A DNA stretch of 24,746 bases from Acrasis kona (Eukaryota > Heterolobosea > Eutetramitea > Acrasida > Acrasidae), in NCBI GenBank assembly GCA_026419775.2, contig JAOPGA020001444.1:1-24746 (forward strand), in the 5' to 3' direction. The notes beneath the pieces are model-generated. The model was given only the letters and a program-made list of their open reading frames with translations. It did not search any database and was not told the DNA's origin. A program made the translations under genes and the position numbers. Below are positions 8,563 to 19,988 of this stretch, piece by piece (position 1 is the first letter of the stretch; the number at the start of each line of letters is the position of its first letter).

Positions 8563-9597
8563 CTACTCTACAATCTTTTGTGAATCTGCCTTGCCATGTA
8601 ACCCTCCCTTTGATATAAGCCTCCAACTCGGTTGTTTGTTTACCGTAACGCTTCCCTTCTTGATATGTTCAAAATCAGACAAATCAATTCCAACTTTATT
8701 TAATTCCTTCAAGAGTTTAGCAGTAAGAACAATCTGAAAGTCAACATCTGCATTTTTTTCTGAGATTACAGACGCCAATACTTTCAACGGAACTTGTGTG
8801 GTGGTTCTATCATATGTGGATAGTTTATGATAAGGCGTCTCCAACACCTCGTTCTTAATCATCACACTCCTCAAACACTCCTGTAAATGATTCATTTCCG
8901 AGTCGAGAGACTTCCATTGAGAAGAAATGTGATTCATTCTGCCCTCCAAAGATTCAATCGAACCGGAATCAAGGTCTGATAAAGGTTGAAGTATAAAGCA
9001 CAACCGATCGTGGATGTAATTCAACACAACAACGTCTTTTGCACAATATTGAAGTTGTTCATTGGAGAGAGGCCTAACGCCCCAGTCGCTTGATTGCATC
9101 TCCTCCTTGTCTGTGTAAAGTAGTGTCTGCTTAAATTCATCGGGCGTTTCTGTGTCTGCTGATATAAGTTGTTCAGCAACAGCATCCAAAGAAAAAGCCT
9201 TAAAAGGGAAGATGTGGTATGGAACCTCTCTGCACAATTTGAGAGTACAAGTTACACTGGGGCAATCTTCTCCCCCAAGAAATTGTAGATCGAAAGGTGC
9301 ATTGTGGAAGATTTTTGTGATCTCACTCTTTAGCATTACATTCTCTATAAAATGTGAGATGCACTTTGGTTTATCCAATACATCAAGAATTGTAACATCA
9401 TCGAAATCACGGGGGAGTACCTGAATTAAAGATACTCTTTTATAAGCTGTTTTAAAATCTGCGATTTCTGTATCAAGAAATAGGACCAAAGGTTCTTCCA
9501 TTCTCTTCCCTGCTTGCACAAGTTCGTCAATATATTGGTTGATTCTTTCCTCTTCTGATAACACTTGGACGTACGCTATCCATTTTGTTGCCTGCAT
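8563..9597 (-). CDS. DEDDy-type 3'-5' exonuclease domain protein
   Basis: The first 200 of 344 residues form a complete RNase D/WRN-type exonuclease domain. The Exo I motif is FLDTEIAD (Asp42, Glu44), Exo II is FHNAPFDLQFLG (Asp103), and Exo III is YCAKDVVVL (Tyr184, Asp188), so the four metal-binding acidic residues and the catalytic Tyr are present. The preceding DWGVRPLSNEQLQ is typical of this fold. The family removes nucleotides from RNA or DNA 3' ends using two metal ions. The C-terminal 145 residues contain a coiled-coil-like segment and match no HRDC, helicase or KH domain that I recognise. EXD1/EXD2-like proteins are the nearest idea, but the substrate cannot be told. The start is the first ATG of the frame. 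The gene is tandem with the coiled-coil gene upstream (163 bp) and the NFX1-like gene downstream. Confidence 0.87.
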   Translation of the reverse strand: MQATKWIAYVQVLSEEERINQYIDELVQAGKRMEEPLVLFLDTEIADFKTAYKRVSLIQVLPRDFDDVTILDVLDKPKCISHFIENVMLKSEITKIFHNAPFDLQFLGGEDCPSVTCTLKLCREVPYHIFPFKAFSLDAVAEQLISADTETPDEFKQTLLYTDKEEMQSSDWGVRPLSNEQLQYCAKDVVVLNYIHDRLCFILQPLSDLDSGSIESLEGRMNHISSQWKSLDSEMNHLQECLRSVMIKNEVLETPYHKLSTYDRTTTQVPLKVLASVISEKNADVDFQIVLTAKLLKELNKVGIDLSDFEHIKKGSVTVNKQPSWRLISKGGLHGKADSQKIVE

Positions 9598-9760
9598 TGT
9601 CAACTCAGCTTTAATAATAAACTTGTTGATCTAGACCAACTGATGTATCGACTGTCATTCTAATTTTATCAAGGCATTTCAGATTGAAGGAGTTGGGGAT
9701 TCAACGCTAATTTTTAACTATGAAACAGAAAGAAAACTTCGATTAAAATTTAATTTAATG

Positions 9761-11112
9761 TCAACCATTATGGTCCGTATCATAATACTCTTGCTCTCTA
9801 TTATAAATCTTTGTTCGACTTGTGTTGATTGGTGAAGTTTTAACAAGTTCAGGAGGTGATTTTGTATCATTGAGTTGCCTCCTCAAGTTAACAACAATAT
9901 CTTCACCTCTATCTTCTATCACTACTTTATTTGTTCTATTGTTTACCGGATCACTTAAACGCGGAGGAGGAGAGTTGAATGAATCTTCTTCTAAAGGTGC
10001 CCTTCTTGGTGTTGATACCGTTGTTCGATTATCTACTCTTATTCTGCTCACATCTTCATTAAGTTGATTTCTGGGTGCAGATGGTTTATCGTAACTGTGA
10101 TAAGTACGGAGTACATTTGTCGGTAAGTGTGAAACGTAGCTCTGATTCTTCTCTACCTTGATGGGAGAATCAGAAACATCGATATGTTGAGGAGCATGGT
10201 TTCTAATTGTAACATTGTGTTTGAAACTGTCGCTATCATGACTTCGGCGTGAATTCATAATTTCATTAACACAATCCTTGACTAGATTTTTAATATGAGT
10301 CTCAGATTTATCTTCTACATCCATAGTACGTTGTTTGTGTTGAATGTAGTCCAACTCATTTTGACAATTGTGCATTCTCTCCTGAATTTCTTGGTACATT
10401 AGATCCTGCCTGACGTCTTGTCTCCTGAAATTATTTTCTATGGAATCTAGCTTTTTGTATATTGACTGTATGCTGCTCTTATCACAAGTTAATTTATAAC
10501 ACTAATAAATTCCTTACAGATTGTTCAGAAATCTCCTGAACTAGTTTTCCAACCCTTCTAACAGACGTCTCAAAATTTTCTATTCTAGCAAAGAGTGCAT
10601 CTAAAAGTTGAATACATTTTATAACCTTTTCTTACTTTTTTCATCCTTAACTGCTCCTAGTTTTTCATTAAAGTTTTTTTTGACATTAGAGACCTCATTA
10701 TCGAGACGCTGAGAAAACTCATCTATGATTGCCTCGAATTCTGCTTGTTTTGTCATTGATTCCAAAGAGGTTTTTACAGCCAATTCCTTTTGCTCCGTCT
10801 GCTGCAAATGAGCTAATTGAGACTCAATGGCTATTCTCGCTTCCCTTTCAATCTTTAATTCGCTTTGCAAAGAGGATATTGTCTCATTAACATGGATCGA
10901 TTCAAATGGAGACACATGTGAGGTTATAGATGACTCGGGATTCACAGTAGAGATTTCTGTAGCTCCCGAGTTATTATGGTGGGATACCAAGGATAAAACT
11001 TGACCTAATTTCAATTAAATAGCAGCGTAGAGTGTTGTTTACTTTCAAGAAATGAAACTCTGGTTATCAAAGATGCAATCACCGTGCTACTGACCACATC
11101 GAGCTGAGACAT
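9761..11112 (-). CDS. Coiled-coil protein, four exons
   Basis: Frame and splice consensus give exons 11043-11112, 10636-11004, 10518-10600 and 9761-10477. The introns are 38, 35 and 40 nt, with donors GTAAAC, GTAAGA and GTAAGG, and all phases agree. The product is 412 aa. Residues about 55-215 are a nearly continuous coiled coil (HVNETISSLQSELKIERE, NALFARIENFETSVRR, YKKLDSIENNFRRQ). The C-terminal half is Ser/Asn/Pro/Arg-rich, probably disordered, with SP and TP sites that could be phosphorylated. The overall form recalls cytoskeletal or basal-body fibre proteins such as SF-assemblin, but no family signature was recognised, so function is open. The start at 11112 is the first ATG that leads into the joined frame. 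Confidence 0.75.
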
Positions 11113-11668
11113 TGCAACTCAACCACTGGCAAAATCATTAGGCGCAAAATGAAAAGTAATAACGGAATGAATATATTATCATGGACTAAAATAGTGACAA
11201 TATTTCATTTCACCCATGCATGAATGCAGAACACAAACTCTGTTTCTCCGACAGTGTGCACCAAAAATCTAAAGTGTATATGTTGCTCGTAGATGGTTGA
11301 ATTAATTTATTTATTGGCATGGTGTCGTAGCCCAATTAGAGTACTCGGACGACCTGCAGCTTATAACGAACACTGGGAAGTTGAGTTGATGCCGTCACGA
11401 GACTGGGTAAATTTTGAGTACCACTTTTTCGGATCGGATATTCTGGTGAATTGTGCTTGTGGTGTTCAGACAAACGTCCATTATGCCCCCAGATAAATTC
11501 TTTTAGTATACTTTTGATTGTAGGTGTGATGGTAGGTATCAACCATCCGGTATATTTAATGTCTTCCGTAAATTGGCACCTTTATACTTCATCTCATAAT
11601 TTAAAAATTATCTTTTCATAATTCCACGTGGCTTTTAATGACTGCTACCTCATCCTCTCTGTGCTCGA
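11113..11668. other. Divergent intergenic stretch, no gene seen
   Basis: This 556-bp region lies between the divergent starts of the coiled-coil gene and the gene at 11669. Short frames exist on both strands around 11293-11542, but neither has recognisable protein character. A small inverted repeat (GTCGT at 11334-11338, ACGAC at 11349-11353) sits next to a tRNA A-box look-alike without a B box. The region must hold promoters for both flanking genes; no particular element can be assigned. Confidence 0.45.
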
Positions 11669-13202
11669 ATGCGAGACGCGACGTCTACATTCAATGTTTC
11701 TATGTATTTGCAGATCTTCCATCCCGCTGTTTCGATGCCTGATGTTATGATACGTTGTATTTTGACTCCATTTCAGCCAACCATCGATATTGTCAAAAGA
11801 ATCCATTTATATCACGCTTTTCAATCATTTAATTACAATAGAGTCATGGACTATGGAACCGTAACACTTGAGCGCATTAAAAACTTGGACCGTAATACTA
11901 TTTGTGACATTACTAACCCATCACAACGAAACTACTCAAGTGAAGCGAAGTATCCAAGCTTTCCAACTTTGACAAAAAAACAACGCGAAAACACCGATTT
12001 TTGGCAAAAAGTGGCTTCAATGAAAAAAGCAGTGGACGAACAATATCAGAGCGAAGGTGCTGTGAGACAATTCGATAGAGACGCAAAGCTTTGGAGAATG
12101 ACTTTGAAATTCGCCGGTAACGTACACCGCCTCAATGTGCTCCGGAGGATATGCGTGGTTTTACGACACGGTGGTTTAATGGTTAAAAATGAAAGTTTGC
12201 CAAGTGTAGATGAGTTTGGTAACCCACAAACACAATTTGTGAACTGGTACGAAAAAGGTTGGCCCATAGCTTGTGCACTCTCGCATGGCGGTCGATTTCT
12301 AATACAGTTAAACAAGTTGCCCCCCGATGTACCAGACGATTATAGAGATCACTCGTTTTGGAATTGGCTGGTGAGTTTACATAATTTTATAATTCGCTCA
12401 TTAATTTTAGTTAACGGGAAAAGAAGATGGAGATAGTAGGACAGTACTAAGTCTGCTTTCGTCAGGGGATGAGGCAGAACAGGAGGGTAAAATAATATTT
12501 AAACGGATAGGAGCCACACATGAGATTGTGTACGGAGATAAGGAGGAATTATTGTGTGATGGCAAAAAGCAACACATTTTTGAAGCTAGGCAGATTGGTG
12601 TTACATTAAGGAACACAAAATTATTTAAAAACATTGAAGCAACTTATACGCACCACCGACATTGGGGTCTCAACATTCCGATGGGCGGTCATGGATGTGA
12701 GAGCCTCGTAGGGGAGCTGGTTAGTGCAAACGGAGAGCATGGACACATTTACATTTATTATCAAAGTCCTGCCAATAGGAGAAATGGAGGTATATTGATA
12801 GGTGTGGAGGGAAGCGAGTTTAACAAGTACGACCAAGGAGGTCACATACATTCCATAAGGGCGGACAGTTCCGATACGTCACCAACATATGGTTACAAGT
12901 GGTACAACTCTAAGGGAAGAAATCCTGACGGTACTGTGAAAAATGATGGACTCGTGAGAGATTTGATCTCTTCTGGTGGTCCTCCAAAGTTTAATGGCAT
13001 TGTGGTGGACTTGAGTGATGGCTGGTCAAAAATAAAAGAACAAGAAAGTGAATGGAAAGATGATTTTGTCATGTACACGTCAGAAATACCGGACAATACC
13101 AATCGGAAAGAAAGAAGGAAAATAAGAACAATGGCACTGTCTAAAAGAATTTCATTGGAAGTCCCAAATGTTACTGATGACAATAATAATGTAAAAGTAT
13201 GA
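11669..13202 (+). CDS. Two-exon protein of unknown function
   Basis: Exons 11669-12370 and 12411-13202 join over a 40-nt intron (GTGAGT to ATTTTAG), giving 497 aa in one frame. The N-terminal 100 residues are unremarkable and the start is uncertain, since later Met codons are available. The middle has a Trp/aromatic-rich segment (FVNWYEKGWPIACAL, DHSFWNWL). The C-terminal 200 residues look like a compact globular domain with many Gly and His (HHRHWGLNIPMGG, HGHIYIYY, GGILIGVEGSE, DQGGHIHS), which could be metal-binding or catalytic. I do not recognise the family. A relation to the His-rich domains found at the ends of some bacterial effector proteins is a memory-based impression only. The gene is intact and its stop lies 6 bp from that of the convergent HAD gene. 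Confidence 0.78.
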
Positions 13203-13208
13203 TTTGTA

Positions 13209-14064
13209 TTATTTCATAAGAGATTGAAGTTCTAAATGTACGCCTTCTTGGTCGTTAGTGTAAGGAGTTATATAGGCAGCTTGCTGCTTTAGTCTTTCGC
13301 AGGCATTCGCCATACAAACACCTCTTCCTGCAAACTCAAACATTTCCAAATCATTCTCACCATCACCAAACACTATTACCTTCTCTGGTTTGATGTTAAT
13401 CTTGTTGCATAAGGCTGCCAAAGCTTTCCCCTTGTTAGCCCCAGGGTTCAAAATTTCAACGTAGAATTGGTGGTGGTCCGTCGAGGCACAATCAGTCTTG
13501 ACGAGATGAACATCCTCTCCTGCGAACGTAGCTGTTAGGTCCTTTAGTATAGCATCAGCAGCGGATTCGTCCTCTGTAATGAACAGTCCGTTTGTTATGT
13601 CAAGGGCGTGGACATCATTATACTCTTTTACGTACTCCCAGTCGGGGTTGTTTGTAATTTCTGCGAAAATGTTGATAACTCGGTCATCTTTCAGTCGCTC
13701 CTCTGTTACACAGCGCCCATGGTGGTAAAATATTAGCTTGAGGTTCTTTTCTTTGCAATAATCTATCATTGGTGTGCAGAACTTTTTTGAGATTGGCAGG
13801 TGGAACACCGTTTCCTCTGTTGACTCGTTGAGTTTCAGGCATTTTGCACCGTTGTACCCGAACAACATAAGTATCATGTATTTTGAGCACGTCTCTGTAA
13901 ACTTTTGTTATATGTTCAGCCATGCGACCACTAGCGAGAACAATACGAACTCCATTGTTGTGAAGTGTGCGAAGAGTATCAACAGAGTTTGATGAAACTT
14001 GCTTCTTGGTGTTTAACAATGTACCATCAAGGTCGATGGCCACCAAATCATACCCAAACTTCAT
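13209..14064 (-). CDS. HAD-superfamily Cof-type phosphatase, one frame break
   Basis: Two overlapping frames together make a complete protein of about 284 aa, the normal size for the Cof/YbiV-type HAD hydrolases that dephosphorylate sugar phosphates, flavin or other small phosphometabolites. Motif I is AIDLDGTLLNT (nucleophile Asp11, Asp13), motif II is VLASGR, the motif III Lys is in NPGANKGKAL, and motif IV is VFGDGENDLEMF. The break lies near 13859. Upstream the frame reads IHDTYVV; the expected continuation GYNGAKCLKL lies in the next frame, with one extra base at the join. No plausible intron covers it. A sequencing error, an allele-specific mutation or a young pseudogene are all possible, and all motifs on both sides are intact. 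The start is the first ATG of the upstream frame. Confidence 0.8.
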
Positions 14065-14271
14065 ATTTGTTTCAATTAACACGTATGTATTTTTGTAACA
14101 AATTTAATTGCCCGCGGAACTTTTTAAAGTTATCTGTTGGTTACACATATTCTCCATAACTTGAAGTTGCATTTACCCCATCCTTGATTCCTTATAAATT
14201 TCAGCAGCACTATCAGCATTCAGAATTTTTTAGAGAAGTAGTAAATCTTTATTGATAACTGAATTCATATT

Positions 14272-16738
14272 TTAATAAAGGTCGTCAATATAATTGGTAT
14301 CAGCGTCTAGATCATCTTCCTGCTCTGTTTTATTGGCTGGAGCTACATTCTTTTGTACAGAGGGTGGGATGTTTCTCTGCTCCTCCTCCCGTCTTCTTTG
14401 TTCAGCTTGTTGCTGTTTATAAAGAATATCGTCTTGGTTGGCTTTTCTTTGCTCCTCAGCCCTCGCTTCTTCTTCCTCCTTTTTGCTGGTTGATTTTTGC
14501 AATTTTTTTTCTAATTCCTTCAACTTGGTATTATAAGCTTTCTTCTCCTTCTTTGAACCCAATTCAGTGCATATATTTACAAGATACTTCAATCCCTCCA
14601 AGTTTTCTGGGTACTTGTTGTGTATAGACTCATAGCACTTCTTAGCCTGTTTGTAAGCTCCCATACGCCTGTGACAGCTAGCAACCATAAGCTGCCAGTC
14701 CACTTCGTTGGGGTTGATTTCTGTAGCTCTTTCGAAATAGGTAATTGCCCTCTCGTATTGTTCGTGTTTCACATAGTACAATCCAAGCCAAGTTACCACA
14801 TCCATATTGATAGGATAATACCTATAGCTCTCCAGGTAAGAGTGGAGAGAGTTGCTGTCGTCTCCATCCTGAGTATAAATGTTGCCCAAATCAAATTGAG
14901 CACCTGGATCAGTGGGTACTTTATGAGTTAACATGTTGTACCACTCTATGGCGTTGGTATTATCTCCCATCTTGGAATAAGTTGATGAAATCTGATGTAA
15001 AACTTCAATACTTTCTGGAATGATTTGGTGAAGCTTCTTGAAGTTTGCCAATGCTTCTTTATATTCTTTTAGATCCTTGTTGACCAAACCGAGATTGTAA
15101 ATTGCTTGCACACAGTCAGATTCGTTATTCACCGCTTCAATAAAAAGTGCTTTTGCGTCTTGATACTCCTTATTGATGTAATGAACGCACCCCTTGTTGA
15201 CAAGTGCACTTGCGTTGTATTTATCAGTTTCTACTGCAAGGGAAGCATGCTTCAAAGCATTCTTCACGTCCCCTTCTAACAAATATAAATAGGCTAGATT
15301 TGTCGCGGCTTTCGCCTGGAGCTTCTTATCCTTCTTTTCGAATTCCTTTAGGTTTTCGATAGCCGCAGAGAATTTTTTGCGCTTCATATAGGTTAATGCT
15401 TTGGTCATTTCAAACTCCCCCACCAGGCTCATTTTGTTATCTCCACGCTTTAAAGAAAAGCTTTTGAGTTGTTCGATAATATAATCGAATCCACTCTCCC
15501 AATCGTCATCAATTACCTCTGCAATCAGGGTAGCAGCTTTGTAAATATAATCGTAATGCTTTCTTTGAGAGTCCTTCAAATACTCTGACAAATCATCCCT
15601 TTTACCAGCTTGATTCTCCTCATCTATATCATCTTCTGGTTTGAGACCAGGCACTTGAACTGCTAATAGTTTGTTGAATGCTTTTCTCATATCCCTCTTA
15701 TCTCCAGTTCCATAGTAACACAATACTAAATTATATGCAGCGTCTATATCAGTGTTGTTACTATTGATTATTTCATCAAAGCTCTGTATGGCATCTGAAT
15801 ATTCTCCAAGCTTGATAAATGCGATTCCAATGTTTCTGCATATCTTGTTACGTAGTTCCCTGTGATGTGCCGCCAAAACTGAATCCAACGCCATTCTATA
15901 CATTTTGATCGCTGTTCTATAGTCCCTCTGTTCAAAGTAAATGTTCCCCATGTTCACTCGAAGTCTTTTAGAAGTCTGATAATTTGGGTTTTTTACAATG
16001 GTTTGGTATGTTTCGAGTGCTTCCGTGTACATAGAATTCGCGTGATAGCACTTTGCAAGGTTAAAGTGAATGGAGTAAGTAAGATCGAAGTTTTGATCTG
16101 CCTGTGGAGTTTTCTGCTCTTTCAATTTAATTAATTGCTTGTCCTTTTTTACTGCCTCTTTTGCTTTGTCTAGTGCGTTTGCGAAGTCCTTCTTAAGGCA
16201 CATTAAGGCGCATTCTTCCAAGATTGCATTAACTGCTCTTTCTTGCTCCTGAACCACTGCTTCAGGACTATTTTCTGTCTTCTTCTGAAGAGGGGCTGCA
16301 TGTCCTTTAGCTGCAATGGGTTAGATTCAGATTGAAAACCGGTAATCTTACTTCCAAAAGGCTCTGGCAGATTGCTCTTAGGCTTCGAACTAAATCCCAC
16401 AGCATTCACTGACGTCATTGGTCGTGCAGTGCCAACATCAGGATTGTTTCCATAAAATCCTTGAGGGTTCCACACATTTGCGGTGCCTAATCTGTTGGCA
16501 GTGCCAGGTGGAATTCCAGCGATGTTGTAAGATGTGGCATATCCATTGTTCGTATAAGATTGACCATCGTCCATATTGTCATAACTATAAGCATTGACAT
16601 CTACTCTTAAAAAAACTTATGGTTGAAAGTAATCTTACTATCTTGATAGTCATCGTTATAAGTTTGATTGAATGAATATACGTCTTCAGTAAAATCGCCA
16701 TCATAATTTGAAGAGTACGGGTCCATGTATGTTGCCAT
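14272..16738 (-). CDS. IFT88: Intraflagellar transport protein IFT88
   Basis: Exons 16639-16738, 16352-16603 and 14272-16310 join over 35-nt and 41-nt introns (both donors GTAAGATTAC) to give 796 aa, close to the 824-833 of the human protein. The N-terminus has the Tyr/Asp-rich region and the GTARPMTS motif (about residue 91) typical of IFT88. A KKTENSPE segment follows, then at least ten tetratricopeptide repeats (for example NMGNIYFEQRDYRTAIKMYR, NLVLCYYGTGDKRDMRKAF, VTWLGLYYVKHEQYERAI), and a charged coiled tail. IFT88 is a core subunit of IFT-B, which carries cargo from base to tip of the axoneme and is needed to build cilia or flagella. Its presence says the organism has, or recently had, a flagellate stage. 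An AATAAA lies just downstream of the stop. Confidence 0.95.
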
Positions 16739-16913
16739 CGTTACAAAAAGCGCGGAATGTCTTCGGTCAACTTTAACCGCTGTTTTAATGTGATGGTTAA
16801 CGGTAGATTAAAGTGCAGATTAAACTGCTTAGGCTCTTTCTTTTCATATAGATTTGGTTTAATATTTACTTTCCAACGAAGTTTGTGTAAATTTTTCAAG
16901 TTGATTTGGAACA
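16739..16913. promoter_or_regulatory. Shared divergent promoter region of IFT88 and ITFG2-like genes
   Basis: Only 175 bp separate the two divergent start codons, so the 5' UTRs and core promoters of both genes must fit here. The stretch is AT-rich, with poly-T and TTTAATATTTAC-like segments near 16855-16870. No confident TATA box or initiator can be named. Confidence 0.4.
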
Positions 16914-18492
16914 ATGAACAGCAGGCAAGTCACCTATGTTGATAAATTTAGTCTGGAATTCTTAAATAAGGGCACAATATGTAACAATGCACTTTTACTT
17001 CATGATGTAGATAATGACAACGTAAACTTTATAACAACCAAGGTTATAACAGTAACAGTGTATAGAATTTTGTGCTGGTAATATTTATGGCAACCTCTCA
17101 ATATACAAGTATACAGAACAAAAACCAAGGTACACATGCGATGAGCTTGGCTCGATATCTTGCTTGATAGCAGGAAAACTTCAAGGAAGAAATGTACTTT
17201 GCATAATTTGCTCTGAGGGTGAATTCCACTTGTTCGATCTTGACATACATGGACCTTCCTCGTCACCAGTACCATCTCAACATCCACAAAATACGGACGA
17301 CTTTGATGAAGATCAAAACCTGTCAACAGACAACTCCATAGAGGACGATGATGCTGAGGAACAATTAGACGATTCGAACCATTCACAAAGTCTGCATCTA
17401 CCACTCCACAAAGCACAGAAAGCAGGCGTCCATCATTCACTCCTACAGTCTGTACATTTAAATAGTAGGCACTTACGACAGTCCGTAACAAGTTCGATTC
17501 AACCATTTGCCACCTATCGTATACCCTGCAACATTACATGCGCTACTCTAGCAGACATTGACGGTGATGGAGAGAATGAAATAGTGATGGCAGGAACAGA
17601 TCGTAACATTTATGTATACAGACTAAAAGCATCGGTGAACACCGCCAGCGAAAGTGATTTGTTGAGAATGTACAAGTTGCCCATGAACGACAACCAAATC
17701 TTCTCTTTGAGCACGCATACAGAAAAGACCGGAAAGCAAGGTATACTGGCAGGGTATGTCACCGGTGGGTATGCATTCGTGTGCAGAGGTGATGGGCCGG
17801 ATGATAGTTTACAAATAGGAACATTTTCTCCATCCCACGGAGAAGATTCATACATATCGAGCAAGCCCATGACAGTTATAGGTAATGCCTTTGATGAACA
17901 AGAGTCGGCTGCATTTATCGAGTTGGGCGGAAGGGTCATGGTCCGTCGATTTCACATTCAAAACAACACTGAAGTAAACAATACTTTGACGTGGCATGCC
18001 GAATTGAAGCAGGAAGTAATGGGAGCCTTTCAGGGTGAATTGGTCGAGAACTCGAGCACCAAACAGTTAGTGATTGCCACGTGGGATGGAATCACCTACA
18101 TTTTGGATAAGGATCATAATGCCGTTTGCTTTAATCTAAAAGAAAGAATTTGTGGTTTTGTGTGCGGAATGTACAATACTAGTCCTACTAAACCTCCCAG
18201 CATGTGTTTCTTTTATGTAACATTTTCAGACCATCGCATTACTGTTTTTTATGATATAAAGTTAAAAAGTATTCCTTGTTGTTCTCTTGTTACACAAATT
18301 GGATCTTCGGAAGAGTCACTGTCCAAATTAAAAAGATTGTACAGCCATGATGCGGTACCCTTGAGTGATGACAAGATGCGAAAAATCGTCTCCGAACTCA
18401 CACATTTGTTTTACTCTTCCCTGTATTCATTTAGCGATCAGCATAAGCGAGTTTTACTGGACATACTGAGGGAACAATCGAACAAAAAATAA
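16914..18492 (+). CDS. ITFG2: ITFG2-like KICSTOR subunit (FG-GAP repeat protein)
   Basis: Exons 16914-17021 and 17059-18492 join over a 37-nt intron (GTAAAC to AACAG) to give 513 aa. The join restores a colinear match to remembered human ITFG2: VTYVDKFSLEF, DVDNDN, then GNIYGNLSIYK with the same spacing. Later matches are EGEFHLFDL, the FG-GAP/Ca-loop-like ADIDGDGENEIV, ATWDGITYILD and the tail VTFSDHRITVFYDIKLK. An acidic low-complexity insertion (about residues 100-150) accounts for the extra length over the 447-aa human protein. In animals ITFG2, with KPTN, SZT2 and KICS2, forms KICSTOR, which holds GATOR1 at the lysosome to restrain mTORC1 when amino acids are scarce. Whether that role holds here is inferred from homology only. 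The gene is divergent from IFT88. Confidence 0.88.
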
Positions 18493-18868
18493 ACATTCTT
18501 TATATAGTCAATCTATTTTGGCGCGATTTCAATCCTTGATCACAAATGTCGTTATTTAACAATGAGGGAGACACGCCCTTCCTACTTAATAATAATATTA
18601 AACCTAGCAATCAGTGTAGACCTGATACTTGTTGAGAGTTCACATCACCATTCAAACGGTCATGTCAATTATCAGACTTTGTGTTTGTAAGCAGTGAATT
18701 TTCTAACGTTCTATTGGTCAAATCGAAAATGAGCCAAAAAATATCCAGAAAAAGGGACCCAACAGAACCGTTCAACCTCTGTTTGCCTTCCACAAGCGTC
18801 GTACTCTTATCTGATTACTCGCATTTTATTTAAACTCTCACATACATATAAATCCTTAGTTCGAGAGA
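18493..18868. other. Intergenic stretch with PP1 promoter
   Basis: This 376-bp gap lies between tandem plus-strand genes. No coding frame or RNA gene is seen. An AATAAA at about 18488-18493, overlapping the stop of the ITFG2-like gene, could be its polyadenylation signal. An inverted CCAAT (ATTGG near 18712) and a TATTTAAA at 18827-18834, 35 bp before the PP1 ATG, are possible promoter elements, but both are short enough to arise by chance. Confidence 0.4.
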
Positions 18869-19864
<996 letters not shown>

Positions 19865-19988
19865 TAGTTTTTTTAAAAGTGTATGAAGGATGCTGTAAAT
19901 TATTAAAGCAAGTTTTATAACATGTCATATCGATCAATCTTTTTGTTGAACCGTGTGAAGTATTACAAGATGTTTTGTCAAAGATTCT

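Noticed and set aside
9761-11112. Calling the coiled-coil gene SF-assemblin
   Set aside because: Only general coiled-coil character supports it; no family-specific stretch was recognised.
11328-11400. Possible tRNA with A-box-like TAGCCCAATTAGAG and a short inverted repeat
   Set aside because: No B box (GTTCRANNC) at the right distance, and no seven-base acceptor stem could be formed; only five-base partial pairings exist.
11293-11542. Short open frames on both strands
   Set aside because: Neither has homology, domain character or a good splice context; at 67-68 codons they are expected by chance.
17000-17506. 168-codon minus-strand frame
   Set aside because: It overlaps the well-supported ITFG2-like exons and has no recognisable features.
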